DNA of 64,000 nt from Virgibacillus sp. 7505. Lineage in GTDB: Bacteria > Bacillota > Bacilli > Bacillales > Amphibacillaceae. The DNA lies in NCBI RefSeq assembly GCF_002272135.1, contig NZ_NPBF01000028.1, positions 124,001 through 188,000 on the forward strand, read 5' to 3'. Both the position numbers and the translations under genes were made by a program. The notes beneath the pieces are model-generated. The model was not told the origin of the DNA. It worked only from the letters and a program-made list of their open reading frames with translations, and did not search any database. Positions 9,084 through 16,291 of this stretch are shown piece after piece. Each line of letters starts with the position of its first letter. Positions within the stretch are counted from its first letter, which is position 1.

Positions 9084-9155
9084 TTAATTGGTTAGCAGAT
9101 AGTAACCGATAAAGGATAAGATCAATAATAGAAAAACATATATCATCCATTTCAT
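9084..9155 (-). CDS. Candidate 23-aa single-span membrane peptide
   Basis: On the minus strand, ATG at 9155 follows the strong site GAGGAGG with about six bases spacing and opens a 24-codon frame (MKWMIYVFLLLILSFIGYYL and three more residues). The peptide is one membrane helix with an N-terminal Lys. It sits tail-to-tail with the chemoreceptor gene, separated by one base. No family is recognised. The strong site makes translation plausible; conservation would decide. Confidence 0.5.
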   Translation of the reverse strand: MKWMIYVFLLLILSFIGYYLLTN

Positions 9156-9211
9156 ATGAACCCTCCTCTAAGAAGTAGACGGATACTTCCTGGAAAAGGG
9201 TTCATTTTTTT
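9156..9211 (+). terminator. Long-stem terminator after the chemoreceptor gene
   Basis: ATGAACCC (9156-9163) pairs with GGGTTCAT (9198-9205). An inner hairpin GAAGTA/TACTTC sits in between and a run of T follows. On the minus strand the same repeat overlaps the ribosome binding site of the 23-aa reading frame. Confidence 0.6.
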
Positions 9212-9241
9212 ACATTGTTTGTAACCGAACTGCGCATACTA
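9211..9241 (+). promoter_or_regulatory. Possible sigma-G (forespore) promoter for splAB
   Basis: CATACTA at 9235-9241 matches the sigma-G -10; TACATT at 9211-9216 is a partial -35 with 18-bp spacing. Spore photoproduct lyase is a forespore gene in B. subtilis. The sequence match is suggestive only. Confidence 0.45.
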
Positions 9242-9270
9242 GTCGCAGTATGTACAAAGGAGGCAATGTA

Positions 9271-9516
9271 ATGGATGCTTTTCAAGCAGGAGAAATCGTC
9301 TATGTAATTATCCGCAACCCCCATGCACAGGGTGTAGCCAATATACAAGAGGCTGCGGTCGTCCATAACCCGGAAAAGCCAGGGGAACTGGCTCTGTTTG
9401 TGTATGAAACCTATTATCCGCTCAATGATGAGGTGGCGGTTTATCAGGATCTCGGAGAGGCGGAAGAAGCATATGTATCCGCTTTTGGTTTAGCCGATGG
9501 AGGCTATTATGGTTAA
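9271..9516 (+). CDS. splA: SplA-domain regulator of spore photoproduct lyase
   Basis: 81-aa protein with the SplA signature: AGEIVYVIIRNPHAQGVANIQEA and GELALFVYETYYPL. In B. subtilis SplA is a small TRAP-like factor that negatively influences splB expression. ATG at 9271 follows AAAGGAGG; an upstream in-frame ATG at 9250 contains the ribosome binding site itself and is rejected. The stop overlaps the start of splB by eight bases, so the two are coupled. Confidence 0.88.
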   Translation: MDAFQAGEIVYVIIRNPHAQGVANIQEAAVVHNPEKPGELALFVYETYYPLNDEVAVYQDLGEAEEAYVSAFGLADGGYYG

Positions 9517-10537
9517 GCCATTTGTACCGCAGCTTGTGTATATAGAGCCTAGGGCATTAGAGTATCCGCTCGGCGTGAAGCTGCGGAATAAATTCAGGGA
9601 CATGGGTGTAGAAATACGCGAGACAACTTCCCATAATCAGGTTCGGAACCTGCCTGGTGATAATGATTTCCAGAAGTACCGTACTGCCAAATCAACGCTT
9701 GTCGTCGGCGTTCGGAAAACACTGAAATTCGATACATCGAAACCATCAGCAGAATACGCTATCCCATTTGCGACAGGCTGCATGGGGCATTGCCATTATT
9801 GTTACCTGCAAACGACGATGGGATCCAAGCCTTATATACGTACGTATGTGAATACGGATGAAATATTTGATGCGGCAGAGCAGTACATGCAGGAAAGAGC
9901 CCCGGAAGAAACACGGTTTGAGGCTTCCTGTACGTCAGATATCGTTGGTATCGACCATCTGACGCATACGCTGAAACATGCAATTGAATATTTCGGTCGA
10001 TCCAAGCACGGACAACTGCGATTTGTAACGAAATTCGCCCATGTGGATCATTTGCTGGACGCTGACCATCAAGGACGAACGCGATTCCGCTTCAGCATCA
10101 ATGATGATTATGTGATCAAATATTTTGAGCCAGGGACTTCCCGTTTGAAGGATCGAATCGAAGCTGCGGTGAAAGTAGCCGAGGCCGGGTATCCGCTTGG
10201 ATTCATCGTCGCTCCGATTTATTTGCATGACGGCTGGCAGAAGGGCTATCCGGAAATGCTCGAGCATCTGGAAGCAGCTTTGCCTGAACATGCCAAAAAG
10301 AACCTGACATTCGAATTGATCCAGCATCGATTCACGAAGCCGGCAAAGCGCGTTATCGAGAAAAATTATCCGATGTCGAAGCTTGAGCTGGATGAAAGCA
10401 AACGGAAATATAAATGGGGGCGCTATGGCATCGGAAAATACGTCTACCAAAATGAGGAGCAAGAAGAAATAAAGGATGTCATAGGAAGCACAATCTATAA
10501 AATGTTCCCGCAATCAAGGATTGAATATTTCACTTGA
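9509..10537 (+). CDS. splB: Spore photoproduct lyase (radical SAM)
   Basis: 342 aa, the same length as B. subtilis SplB. The enzyme uses S-adenosylmethionine and a [4Fe-4S] cluster to reverse the UV spore photoproduct (thyminyl-thymine) during germination. The cluster motif CMGHCHYC places cysteines at residues 91, 95 and 98, and the hydrogen-donor cysteine (EASCTSD) falls at residue 141, as in the known enzyme. ATG at 9509 follows GGAGG. This gene strongly supports an endospore former. Confidence 0.96.
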   Translation: MVKPFVPQLVYIEPRALEYPLGVKLRNKFRDMGVEIRETTSHNQVRNLPGDNDFQKYRTAKSTLVVGVRKTLKFDTSKPSAEYAIPFATGCMGHCHYCYLQTTMGSKPYIRTYVNTDEIFDAAEQYMQERAPEETRFEASCTSDIVGIDHLTHTLKHAIEYFGRSKHGQLRFVTKFAHVDHLLDADHQGRTRFRFSINDDYVIKYFEPGTSRLKDRIEAAVKVAEAGYPLGFIVAPIYLHDGWQKGYPEMLEHLEAALPEHAKKNLTFELIQHRFTKPAKRVIEKNYPMSKLELDESKRKYKWGRYGIGKYVYQNEEQEEIKDVIGSTIYKMFPQSRIEYFT

Positions 10538-10600
10538 TTCATCGGTTGACAATCGCATCTGTGCATGTGATAGTTAAGAGGACAATTGAATTTCGAGGAA

Positions 10601-10688
10601 GTCCACTAGGGGTGCCATTTGGCTGAGATAAGAGTGATCTTTATCCCTTTGAACCTGATCTGGTTAACACCAGCGTAGGGAAGTGGAG
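10601..10688 (+). promoter_or_regulatory. TPP riboswitch (THI element) of the tenA operon
   Basis: The conserved core is clear: ACTAGGGGTGCC, GGCTGAGATAAGAG, CCCTTTGAACCTGATCTGG and CCAGCGTAGGGAAGTGG, closed by CCAC (10603-10606) with GTGG (10683-10686). Thiamine pyrophosphate binding should favour the terminator at 10724-10756. Confidence 0.96.
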
Positions 10689-10756
10689 CCGGATTCGTGT
10701 ATTTTCTGCACACTTGACTATACGAGTCGCTCCATACTTCTGGAGCGGCTTTTTTA
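10684..10756 (+). terminator. Riboswitch expression platform: antiterminator and terminator
   Basis: The terminator stem AGTCGCTCC (10725-10733) with GGAGCGGCT (10742-10750) is followed by T6. The segment 10684-10702 can instead pair with 10719-10735, taking up the 5' arm of the terminator and overlapping the 3' strand of the aptamer's closing helix. That is a complete ligand-controlled switch. Confidence 0.85.
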
Positions 10757-10813
10757 TATGGCCGGCGCCATTCACCCTTCCGACGGGGCTTTCTCCAATA
10801 GGAGGAGAAAAAC

Positions 10814-11512
10814 ATGTTTTCTGCACAATTGAGAGAAGAAGCAAACCCGGTATTCGAAGCAATTTATGCACATCCTTTCGTAGAAGGAGTTGCGAATGGA
10901 TATGTGCCGCGTGAGGCATTGATCCATTATGTGAAAGCTGACTATGAGTATTTGACAGCATTTGCCCGTATTTACGGTTTGGCAGTCAGTAAATGCGAAA
11001 CCCGAGAAGAGATGGAATTTTATCAGTCTCAAATTCATTTTGTCCTGCACAGTGAGATTCATCCGCATAACGTCTTCTGCAAGGTAGCTGGTGTGCAATA
11101 CGAGGATCTGCAGCGGATGACACCACCGCCTGCTGCTGACCATTATATTTCACACATGATGAACAGTGCCGTACAAGGAGATATAGGGGAGCTGATGGCG
11201 GCGCTGCTTCCTTGCCCATGGACGTATCAAGCGCTGGCGGCACATATTATCCAAACAAAGGCACCGGATGAATCCAATCCATTCCTGGAGTGGATTCAGT
11301 TTTATGCCAGCAGGGAAGACGGTATGCCGGATGTCACGTCAGAACTTAGCAAGCGACTGGACAAGTGGGCCGAGACAGCAGGAGCGGCTGCAAAGGAACG
11401 TGCACGGAAAGCTTTTCTTAAGAGCTGTATGCTGGAGTATAATTTTTGGGAGATGGCAGCCACACAGCAAGACTGGATGATCCCATTGAAAGGGGCGTCC
11501 ATTCATGCCTGA
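10814..11512 (+). CDS. tenA: Aminopyrimidine aminohydrolase (thiaminase II)
   Basis: 232-aa TenA, which hydrolyses aminomethylpyrimidine from degraded thiamine to give the hydroxymethyl pyrimidine used by ThiD. Catalytic Cys134 in LLPCPWTYQ and Asp43 in VKADYEYL are visible, and the helical TenA fold is evident across the length. The gene is first in the TPP-riboswitch operon; AGGAGG lies 6 bp upstream. It overlaps thiD by eight bases. Confidence 0.94.
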   Translation: MFSAQLREEANPVFEAIYAHPFVEGVANGYVPREALIHYVKADYEYLTAFARIYGLAVSKCETREEMEFYQSQIHFVLHSEIHPHNVFCKVAGVQYEDLQRMTPPPAADHYISHMMNSAVQGDIGELMAALLPCPWTYQALAAHIIQTKAPDESNPFLEWIQFYASREDGMPDVTSELSKRLDKWAETAGAAAKERARKAFLKSCMLEYNFWEMAATQQDWMIPLKGASIHA

Positions 11513-12341
11513 TATAAGGAGCGCTTTGACAATTGCGGGAACAGACCCTTCGGGAGGGGCTGGAATTCAGGCTGACTTGAAAACTTTCCAGGAGCTTGAA
11601 GTTTACGGTATGAGCGTTGTCACCTCCCTTGTTGCCCAAAATACGACAGGAGTACAGGCAGTGCATCATGTTCCAGGAGAATTTCTTGAACAGCAGCTGG
11701 AATCAATCTTCTCTGATATCCCCCCATCTGCTGTAAAAACCGGGATGATTGCATCAGAAGAGATGATGCGCTGCGTCGCTGCCGTTTTAATTAAATCAAA
11801 GACTGCCTATGTTATGGATCCTGTTATGTATGCTAAAAGCGGACATGCACTCATGGGAGAGGATTCCAGAGATGCATTGAAGAAACATCTTGTTCCACTC
11901 GCTGCCCTGATTACACCGAATATACCGGAAGCAGAGGAACTCACGGGTATTCGCATCGAAGATGAAAATAGCATAAAAACCGCAGCGAAAATGATTGTCC
12001 AGGAATATGGGGCTAAGGCTGTCCTGATGAAAGGCGGTCATATGGAAGGAGCATCTGCGTCAGACTGGCTCTACGACGGAAATAGCTTCACAGCCTACAC
12101 AGCAGAACGTATACAGACAAAGCATACGCACGGGACGGGATGCACGTATTCTGCAGCGATAACAGCAGAACTGGCTAAAGGGAAATCTCTGCAAGAAGCA
12201 GTCCGGATCGGTAAAAATTTTGTGACAGACGCAATACGTTATTCGCTTCAGCTTGGAAAAGGGAATGGTCCGACAAATCATTGGGGGTATCGTCTGCAAG
12301 GTGTTCCAGTTCAGGAGGAACAGCATAATGAAGTATACTGA
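11505..12341 (+). CDS. thiD: Hydroxymethylpyrimidine/phosphomethylpyrimidine kinase
   Basis: 278 aa, ribokinase fold. It phosphorylates HMP to HMP-P and then HMP-PP. Signatures: the N-terminal TIAGTDPSGGAGIQADLKTF and the C-terminal ATP/anion-hole motif THGTGCTYSAAITA. It is fully coupled to tenA (8-bp overlap) and thiM (14-bp overlap), making a pyrimidine and thiazole salvage cassette. Confidence 0.95.
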   Translation: MPDIRSALTIAGTDPSGGAGIQADLKTFQELEVYGMSVVTSLVAQNTTGVQAVHHVPGEFLEQQLESIFSDIPPSAVKTGMIASEEMMRCVAAVLIKSKTAYVMDPVMYAKSGHALMGEDSRDALKKHLVPLAALITPNIPEAEELTGIRIEDENSIKTAAKMIVQEYGAKAVLMKGGHMEGASASDWLYDGNSFTAYTAERIQTKHTHGTGCTYSAAITAELAKGKSLQEAVRIGKNFVTDAIRYSLQLGKGNGPTNHWGYRLQGVPVQEEQHNEVY

Positions 12342-13125
12342 TGTGATAAAGCAAGTCCGGGAAAGGAATCCATTGATTCACTGCATTACCAATCAGGTTG
12401 TCATAAACTTTACGGCGAATGGTTTGATCGCACTCGGAGCCTCTCCTGTGATGGCATCAGCAAAGGAAGAAGCCGCGCAGATGGTCCAGCATGCACAGGC
12501 GCTGCTATTGAACATCGGCACACTTGCCGCAGCAGATGTGGAAGCAATGATCCTAGCCGGAAAAGAAGCGAATAGGCTCGGGATACCGGTGATTTTCGAT
12601 CCTGTCGGAGTAGGTGCCACGGCGTACAGAACAGAGACGGCCCGCCGCATATTGGCGGAGGTGGATGTCACTGTTATTCGCGGTAATGCAGGTGAAATAT
12701 CCGTCCTAGGCGGAACTTCTGTCAAAGTGAAAGGTGTAGATGGATCCGATGATGGTATTTCACCAAGTATTGTGCAGCAGCTGGCCAGGGAATTGGATGC
12801 GATTGTGATTGCAACCGGTAAAATAGATATCCTTTCAGATGGGAACCATACGTATAGTGTAGCTAATGGGCATGAGATGCTAAGTAAAATAACAGGGTCC
12901 GGCTGCTTGCTCGGTGCCGTTATAGCGGCATGTGCAGGAGCAGCTGACAACGTACTGAAAGCTTGCATCGGTGCTCTTGCCTTTTATGGTATTGCAGCAG
13001 AGAAAGCGGCTAAGACAGTAAACGCTCCAGGCAGCTTTCAGGTTGCTTTTCTTGATCAGCTTTATTTGTTAGGAGATCAGGTGATTGATTCGGAGAAGGT
13101 GGAGCAATTCGAAGTGAAAACATAA
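12328..13125 (+). CDS. thiM: Hydroxyethylthiazole kinase
   Basis: 265 aa. It phosphorylates hydroxyethylthiazole for condensation with HMP-PP by ThiE. Family motifs: NPLIHCITNQVVINFTANGL at the N-terminus, DPVGVGAT in the middle and the GSGCLLGAVIAA anion hole. ATG at 12328 has CAGGAGGA upstream; an upstream in-frame start would lie deep in thiD and is rejected. It is the last gene of the riboswitch operon. Confidence 0.95.
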   Translation: MKYTDVIKQVRERNPLIHCITNQVVINFTANGLIALGASPVMASAKEEAAQMVQHAQALLLNIGTLAAADVEAMILAGKEANRLGIPVIFDPVGVGATAYRTETARRILAEVDVTVIRGNAGEISVLGGTSVKVKGVDGSDDGISPSIVQQLARELDAIVIATGKIDILSDGNHTYSVANGHEMLSKITGSGCLLGAVIAACAGAADNVLKACIGALAFYGIAAEKAAKTVNAPGSFQVAFLDQLYLLGDQVIDSEKVEQFEVKT

Positions 13126-13128
13126 AGG

Positions 13129-13159
13129 AACAATCAGCAGCGCATGCCTGCTGATTGTT
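13129..13159. terminator. Hairpin between convergent thiM and yckD-like genes
   Basis: A perfect 12-bp stem (AACAATCAGCAG with CTGCTGATTGTT). Neither side has a long T tract, so termination efficiency is uncertain. Confidence 0.5.
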
Positions 13160-13164
13160 GGATA

Positions 13165-13488
13165 TCACTTTTCTGGATGAGGATGAGGGCCATGCCTGTG
13201 CGGTTTCGGAATGAAACCATCCTGCTCTAATTGTTTAAATCTTTGATCCAAATGCTTCTCGATTTGATCTGCTTTCTCTTCAGAGAAAACACCATATTCA
13301 ACGTACTTCTCAATGATTCGTTTTTCCTGCTCTAATGCCTGTTTTTGCAAAGCTGCTATTTCTTGCTTCTGCTCTTCTGTCAGTACATCAGCGACAGCTT
13401 TGTCAGCCGCAAAACCGGCAGCTGGATTGGATATGACCAATCCGAAGCATAGAGCGATTACTACAGCCCCGGCTTTTATCCATTTCAA
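13165..13488 (-). CDS. DUF2680 (YckD-like) secreted protein
   Basis: 107-aa small exported protein. It has an N-terminal signal peptide (MKWIKAGAVVIALCFG, cleavage probably after GFA), a helical central region rich in Glu/Gln/Lys matching the DUF2680/YckD family, and a His/Pro-rich C-terminus (PHRHGPHPHPEK) that might bind metal. I chose TTG at 13488 because AAGGAG lies nine bases upstream; the longer alternative puts the ribosome binding site inside the gene. It sits on the opposite strand between thiM and thiE. Confidence 0.75.
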   Translation of the reverse strand: MKWIKAGAVVIALCFGLVISNPAAGFAADKAVADVLTEEQKQEIAALQKQALEQEKRIIEKYVEYGVFSEEKADQIEKHLDQRFKQLEQDGFIPKPHRHGPHPHPEK

Positions 13489-13663
13489 TTTTATCATCTC
13501 CTTGTTCAAAGCTTGGGCTTACTTTACGCAGTTTTGGGATTGCTATCCATCTTCCACACTTTTTCCTAATTTAGGAGAAAGGAATTTTTGACCTGAGGAA
13601 TGGGAACATGTTCAACACATAATGGGGATGTGGAATGTCTTAATTGGAAAAGGAGTTATACAC

Positions 13664-14302
13664 ATGAAAGAAGAATTGGAGCTATATTTCATCATGGGCA
13701 GTCAAAACTGTCAGGATAAGGACCCGGAGGACATACTGGAACAGGCGCTTGAAGCTGGAATTACCATGTTCCAGTTACGTGAAAAAGGGGAAGGGGCTAG
13801 GACTGGACAGGAGAAGAGACAGCTGGCTGAACGACTTCAGGCAAGGTGTCGGGCACATAGCGTTCCTTTCATTGTTAATGACGATGTGGATCTTGCGATT
13901 GCGATTGGTGCAGATGGCGTGCATATCGGACAAACGGACGAAGCGATGCAGCAAGTAAAGGCGCGCTGTCCAGAGCATTTCATTATTGGTGTGAGTGCTC
14001 AAAATGCCGAAGAAGCTAAAAAAGCAATTGAGGATGGAGCCCACTACATCGGTGTCGGGCCAATTGCCGCTACTCGCACGAAGATTGATGCCAAATTCCC
14101 GATTGGACTGACAGGACTGCGTGAGATTCGGAAACAAATTGGTGACTTCCCGATGGTCGCGATCGGGGGGATCAATCAGAAGAACGCCGAGGCTGTACGG
14201 CAAGCCGGAGCGGATGGTATTTCTTTCATTTCCGTCCTAACCAAAGCGGCTGATATCCAGCAGGCAGTAAATGAGCTGAAGATGGAAAAGGTGCACAAGT
14301 GA
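13664..14302 (+). CDS. thiE: Thiamine-phosphate synthase
   Basis: 212-aa TIM-barrel enzyme joining HMP-PP and thiazole phosphate to thiamine phosphate. Visible motifs: FQLREKG, IVNDDVDLAIAIGADGVHIGQ, YIGVGPIAATRTK and VAIGGINQKNAEAV. ATG at 13664 follows AAAAGGAG. Unlike the tenA-thiD-thiM cassette, it is separated from the riboswitch by an opposite-strand gene, and I see no second THI element in its 150-bp leader. Confidence 0.94.
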   Translation: MKEELELYFIMGSQNCQDKDPEDILEQALEAGITMFQLREKGEGARTGQEKRQLAERLQARCRAHSVPFIVNDDVDLAIAIGADGVHIGQTDEAMQQVKARCPEHFIIGVSAQNAEEAKKAIEDGAHYIGVGPIAATRTKIDAKFPIGLTGLREIRKQIGDFPMVAIGGINQKNAEAVRQAGADGISFISVLTKAADIQQAVNELKMEKVHK

Positions 14303-14316
14303 GTGCATCTTTTTTA
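14290..14316 (+). terminator. Intrinsic terminator overlapping the thiE stop
   Basis: GGTGCAC (14290-14296) pairs with GTGCATC (14303-14309), followed by T-rich sequence. Confidence 0.75.
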
Positions 14317-14419
14317 TTTTGTGGAATTAAAATGTAAGTATTTGGTCACAATTCGTTCTATACGCTATCTATATTCTCTTATACGATGAAAGAGACATTT
14401 GAAAATTGGAGTGGTAAAT

Positions 14420-14971
14420 ATGAAGAAGCCAATGTTGGTCTTGCTGGCATTGTTCTTATATATGCTGCCGCAGACTGTGTCCGCTCATGCAGTACTGACG
14501 GCATCGGATCCAGGACAAGGTGATATAGTGACAGAGAGTATGGATGCCTTCACTCTGACATTCAACTCGGATGTGGAGGATGTAGTAGAGACGGCAGTGA
14601 CAGTCAACGGACAAGCACTAGCCACAGATTCTGCAGCCGTCGATGGGACGACTGTTACCGTCCCATTAACAGAGGAAATGATTGATGGGGATTATGAGCT
14701 CAGTTATAAGGTGATTTCAGCTGATGGACATGAAGTCGGTAACACAGTTTCCTTTACAGCAGAAGGTCTGACATCCAATGGGGAAAGTAGCGAACAGGAA
14801 TCGGAAGATCAAAGTGAACAAAATACACAAGTGAACGAACAGGAGCAAACAGCTGCAGAGAAATCGCATGAAGAAGAAGATTCCGATTCAGGTTTTATCA
14901 TAACGGGATTGGTGATCATCGTCTTACTTTGTGCCGCTGTTTTGTTCTTCACTTATCGTAAAAAGGACTAA
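14420..14971 (+). CDS. CopC-domain exported protein, membrane-anchored
   Basis: 183 aa. A signal peptide ends at SAHA, leaving the CopC-type N-terminal His of the mature protein (HAVLTASDPGQG). The beta-sandwich CopC/YobA domain covers residues ~25-120, including SADGHEVGNTVSF. An acidic Ser/Glu/Gln linker follows, then a C-terminal membrane helix (IITGLVIIVLLCAAVLFF). With the next gene it forms the two halves of a YcnJ-like CopC-CopD copper uptake protein, here split. ATG at 14420 follows TGGAGTGG. Confidence 0.87.
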   Translation: MKKPMLVLLALFLYMLPQTVSAHAVLTASDPGQGDIVTESMDAFTLTFNSDVEDVVETAVTVNGQALATDSAAVDGTTVTVPLTEEMIDGDYELSYKVISADGHEVGNTVSFTAEGLTSNGESSEQESEDQSEQNTQVNEQEQTAAEKSHEEEDSDSGFIITGLVIIVLLCAAVLFFTYRKKD

Positions 14972-14977
14972 CTCACC

Positions 14978-16048
14978 GTGATTCTCGTTCCATTGTTAGA
15001 ATTACTGTCGTATATCGCTTTTTCTTTTCTCGCTGGTCATCTTGTTTTCCGGTTTGTACGCAAGGAAGAAGCAGCAATCCGGACACCGCGAAGTGACGTA
15101 TTAGCCGCTGCTGCTTCTGCTGCGCTAGTCACGAGCGGTCCTGTTATCAATCTCGTTTCTCTGATAGGTGCACAGAATGGATATGGGCATGCATTGAGCC
15201 AAGTATTATTCCAATTTACAGCTGGAAGAGTCTGGATCGGCATCTTCGTTCTGGCAATATTTGTCTGGCTGCTGATTTATTTCAACAAATTTCCGCTTCT
15301 CACGCTCATCCTGTTCCTAGGTATGCTTTTTCTTAGTGCCTATGGCAGCCATACAGCAACAGAGGGTGGGTTGATCGGTGCTTTTGCTCATTTCATCCAT
15401 TTGGGTGCTGCTGTTTTTTGGGTCGGTGTACTGATTCATGTATGTTTTTATGCATCAGAACAATTCAGTTGGGAAAGTTTCCTGAAATGGTTTACGCCTT
15501 TCGCCATTTTGCTGGTAATGCTGGTAATGGCTAGCGGCATAACCGTCATGCTGTTCGCAATGGATATTCGAAACTACGGAAATGCGTTGATGCTGACGTA
15601 TGGACAAATGCTGTTCTTGAAACATATCGTATTCATTCCAGTACTTGTATTTGCTGTCATTAATGGCATTCTTGCACGTAAAGCTCACCGTGATCCTGCA
15701 TTTCGTCCGCTTAATTGGATCCGAGCCGAAGCAATCCTGCTGACGATTGTATTCATTTGCACAGCGATTGTTGGCACTTCTGCCACACCCGCCGATATTC
15801 CAGCGACCTTAAGCAATGAGGGTGCTGCTCCGATATTTGGCAGCATTTTCTCTAGTGTGACAGCTGAAAGTGTCGCAACCTGGCATTGGGGTGTGTTTGG
15901 GATTAGTTGCTTCATCGGATTTGGCCTATTTTTGACTAGTATCGTCTATCTTTTCAAAAAAAGAGCTGCAGCAAGCTTCGCATTGGCGGCCGCATTTGCT
16001 GCTTCGGCACTTTTGTACACTGCCATAATGACTAGTTTGCAATTTTAA
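14978..16048 (+). CDS. CopD family copper transport membrane protein (GTG start)
   Basis: 356-aa polytopic protein with about nine hydrophobic segments and the CopD core (FAHFIHLGAAVFWVGVLIHVCF), the His and Trp residues of which are typical of this family. It starts at GTG, six bases after the CopC-like gene, and AAAAGGA lies in the preceding gene's 3' end. B. subtilis YcnJ carries both domains in one chain; here they are separate. Copper import is inferred from family, not shown. Confidence 0.88.
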   Translation: MILVPLLELLSYIAFSFLAGHLVFRFVRKEEAAIRTPRSDVLAAAASAALVTSGPVINLVSLIGAQNGYGHALSQVLFQFTAGRVWIGIFVLAIFVWLLIYFNKFPLLTLILFLGMLFLSAYGSHTATEGGLIGAFAHFIHLGAAVFWVGVLIHVCFYASEQFSWESFLKWFTPFAILLVMLVMASGITVMLFAMDIRNYGNALMLTYGQMLFLKHIVFIPVLVFAVINGILARKAHRDPAFRPLNWIRAEAILLTIVFICTAIVGTSATPADIPATLSNEGAAPIFGSIFSSVTAESVATWHWGVFGISCFIGFGLFLTSIVYLFKKRAAASFALAAAFAASALLYTAIMTSLQF

Positions 16049-16064
16049 TAGATTCATATAACGG

Positions 16065-16152
16065 CATTATTCCACCTTTGATCACAGAAAGTTTCCGCTA
16101 GGCAAACATTCTGCAGCGAAAAGGAAATAGAAATTGGAATAATGTCTTTTTT
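16065..16152 (+). terminator. Long-range hairpin terminator after copD
   Basis: CATTATTCCA (16065-16074) pairs perfectly with TGGAATAATG (16135-16144), followed by TCTTTTTTT. The 60-nt apical part has a second stem (TTTCC/GGAAA and CGCT/AGCG). The size is unusual for a simple terminator. Confidence 0.6.
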
Positions 16153-16201
16153 TGTGCGCTGCTGTCGACTGTTTTCCCAATACATTTCCAAGTTAGCCTA
16201 T

Positions 16202-16280
16202 GCTAGATTTACTGTAATAGTTTCTGAGAGTCTAGAAGGACAGATGACCGGACTCCACTTCAGTTACTATAAAATCTAGC
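16202..16280 (+). repeat. Inverted repeat upstream of the subtilase gene
   Basis: GCTAGATTT (16202-16210) and AAATCTAGC (16272-16280) are perfect inverted arms enclosing 61 bases. The right arm abuts the ribosome binding site GAGGTG. The left arm overlaps an extended -10-like TGCTAGATT. Function uncertain: operator or mRNA stem. Confidence 0.5.
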
Positions 16281-16291
16281 GAGGTGATCGA

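Noticed and set aside
13129-13159. A palindromic element as an attachment site
   Set aside because: It lies between convergent genes and is best explained as a weak shared terminator.
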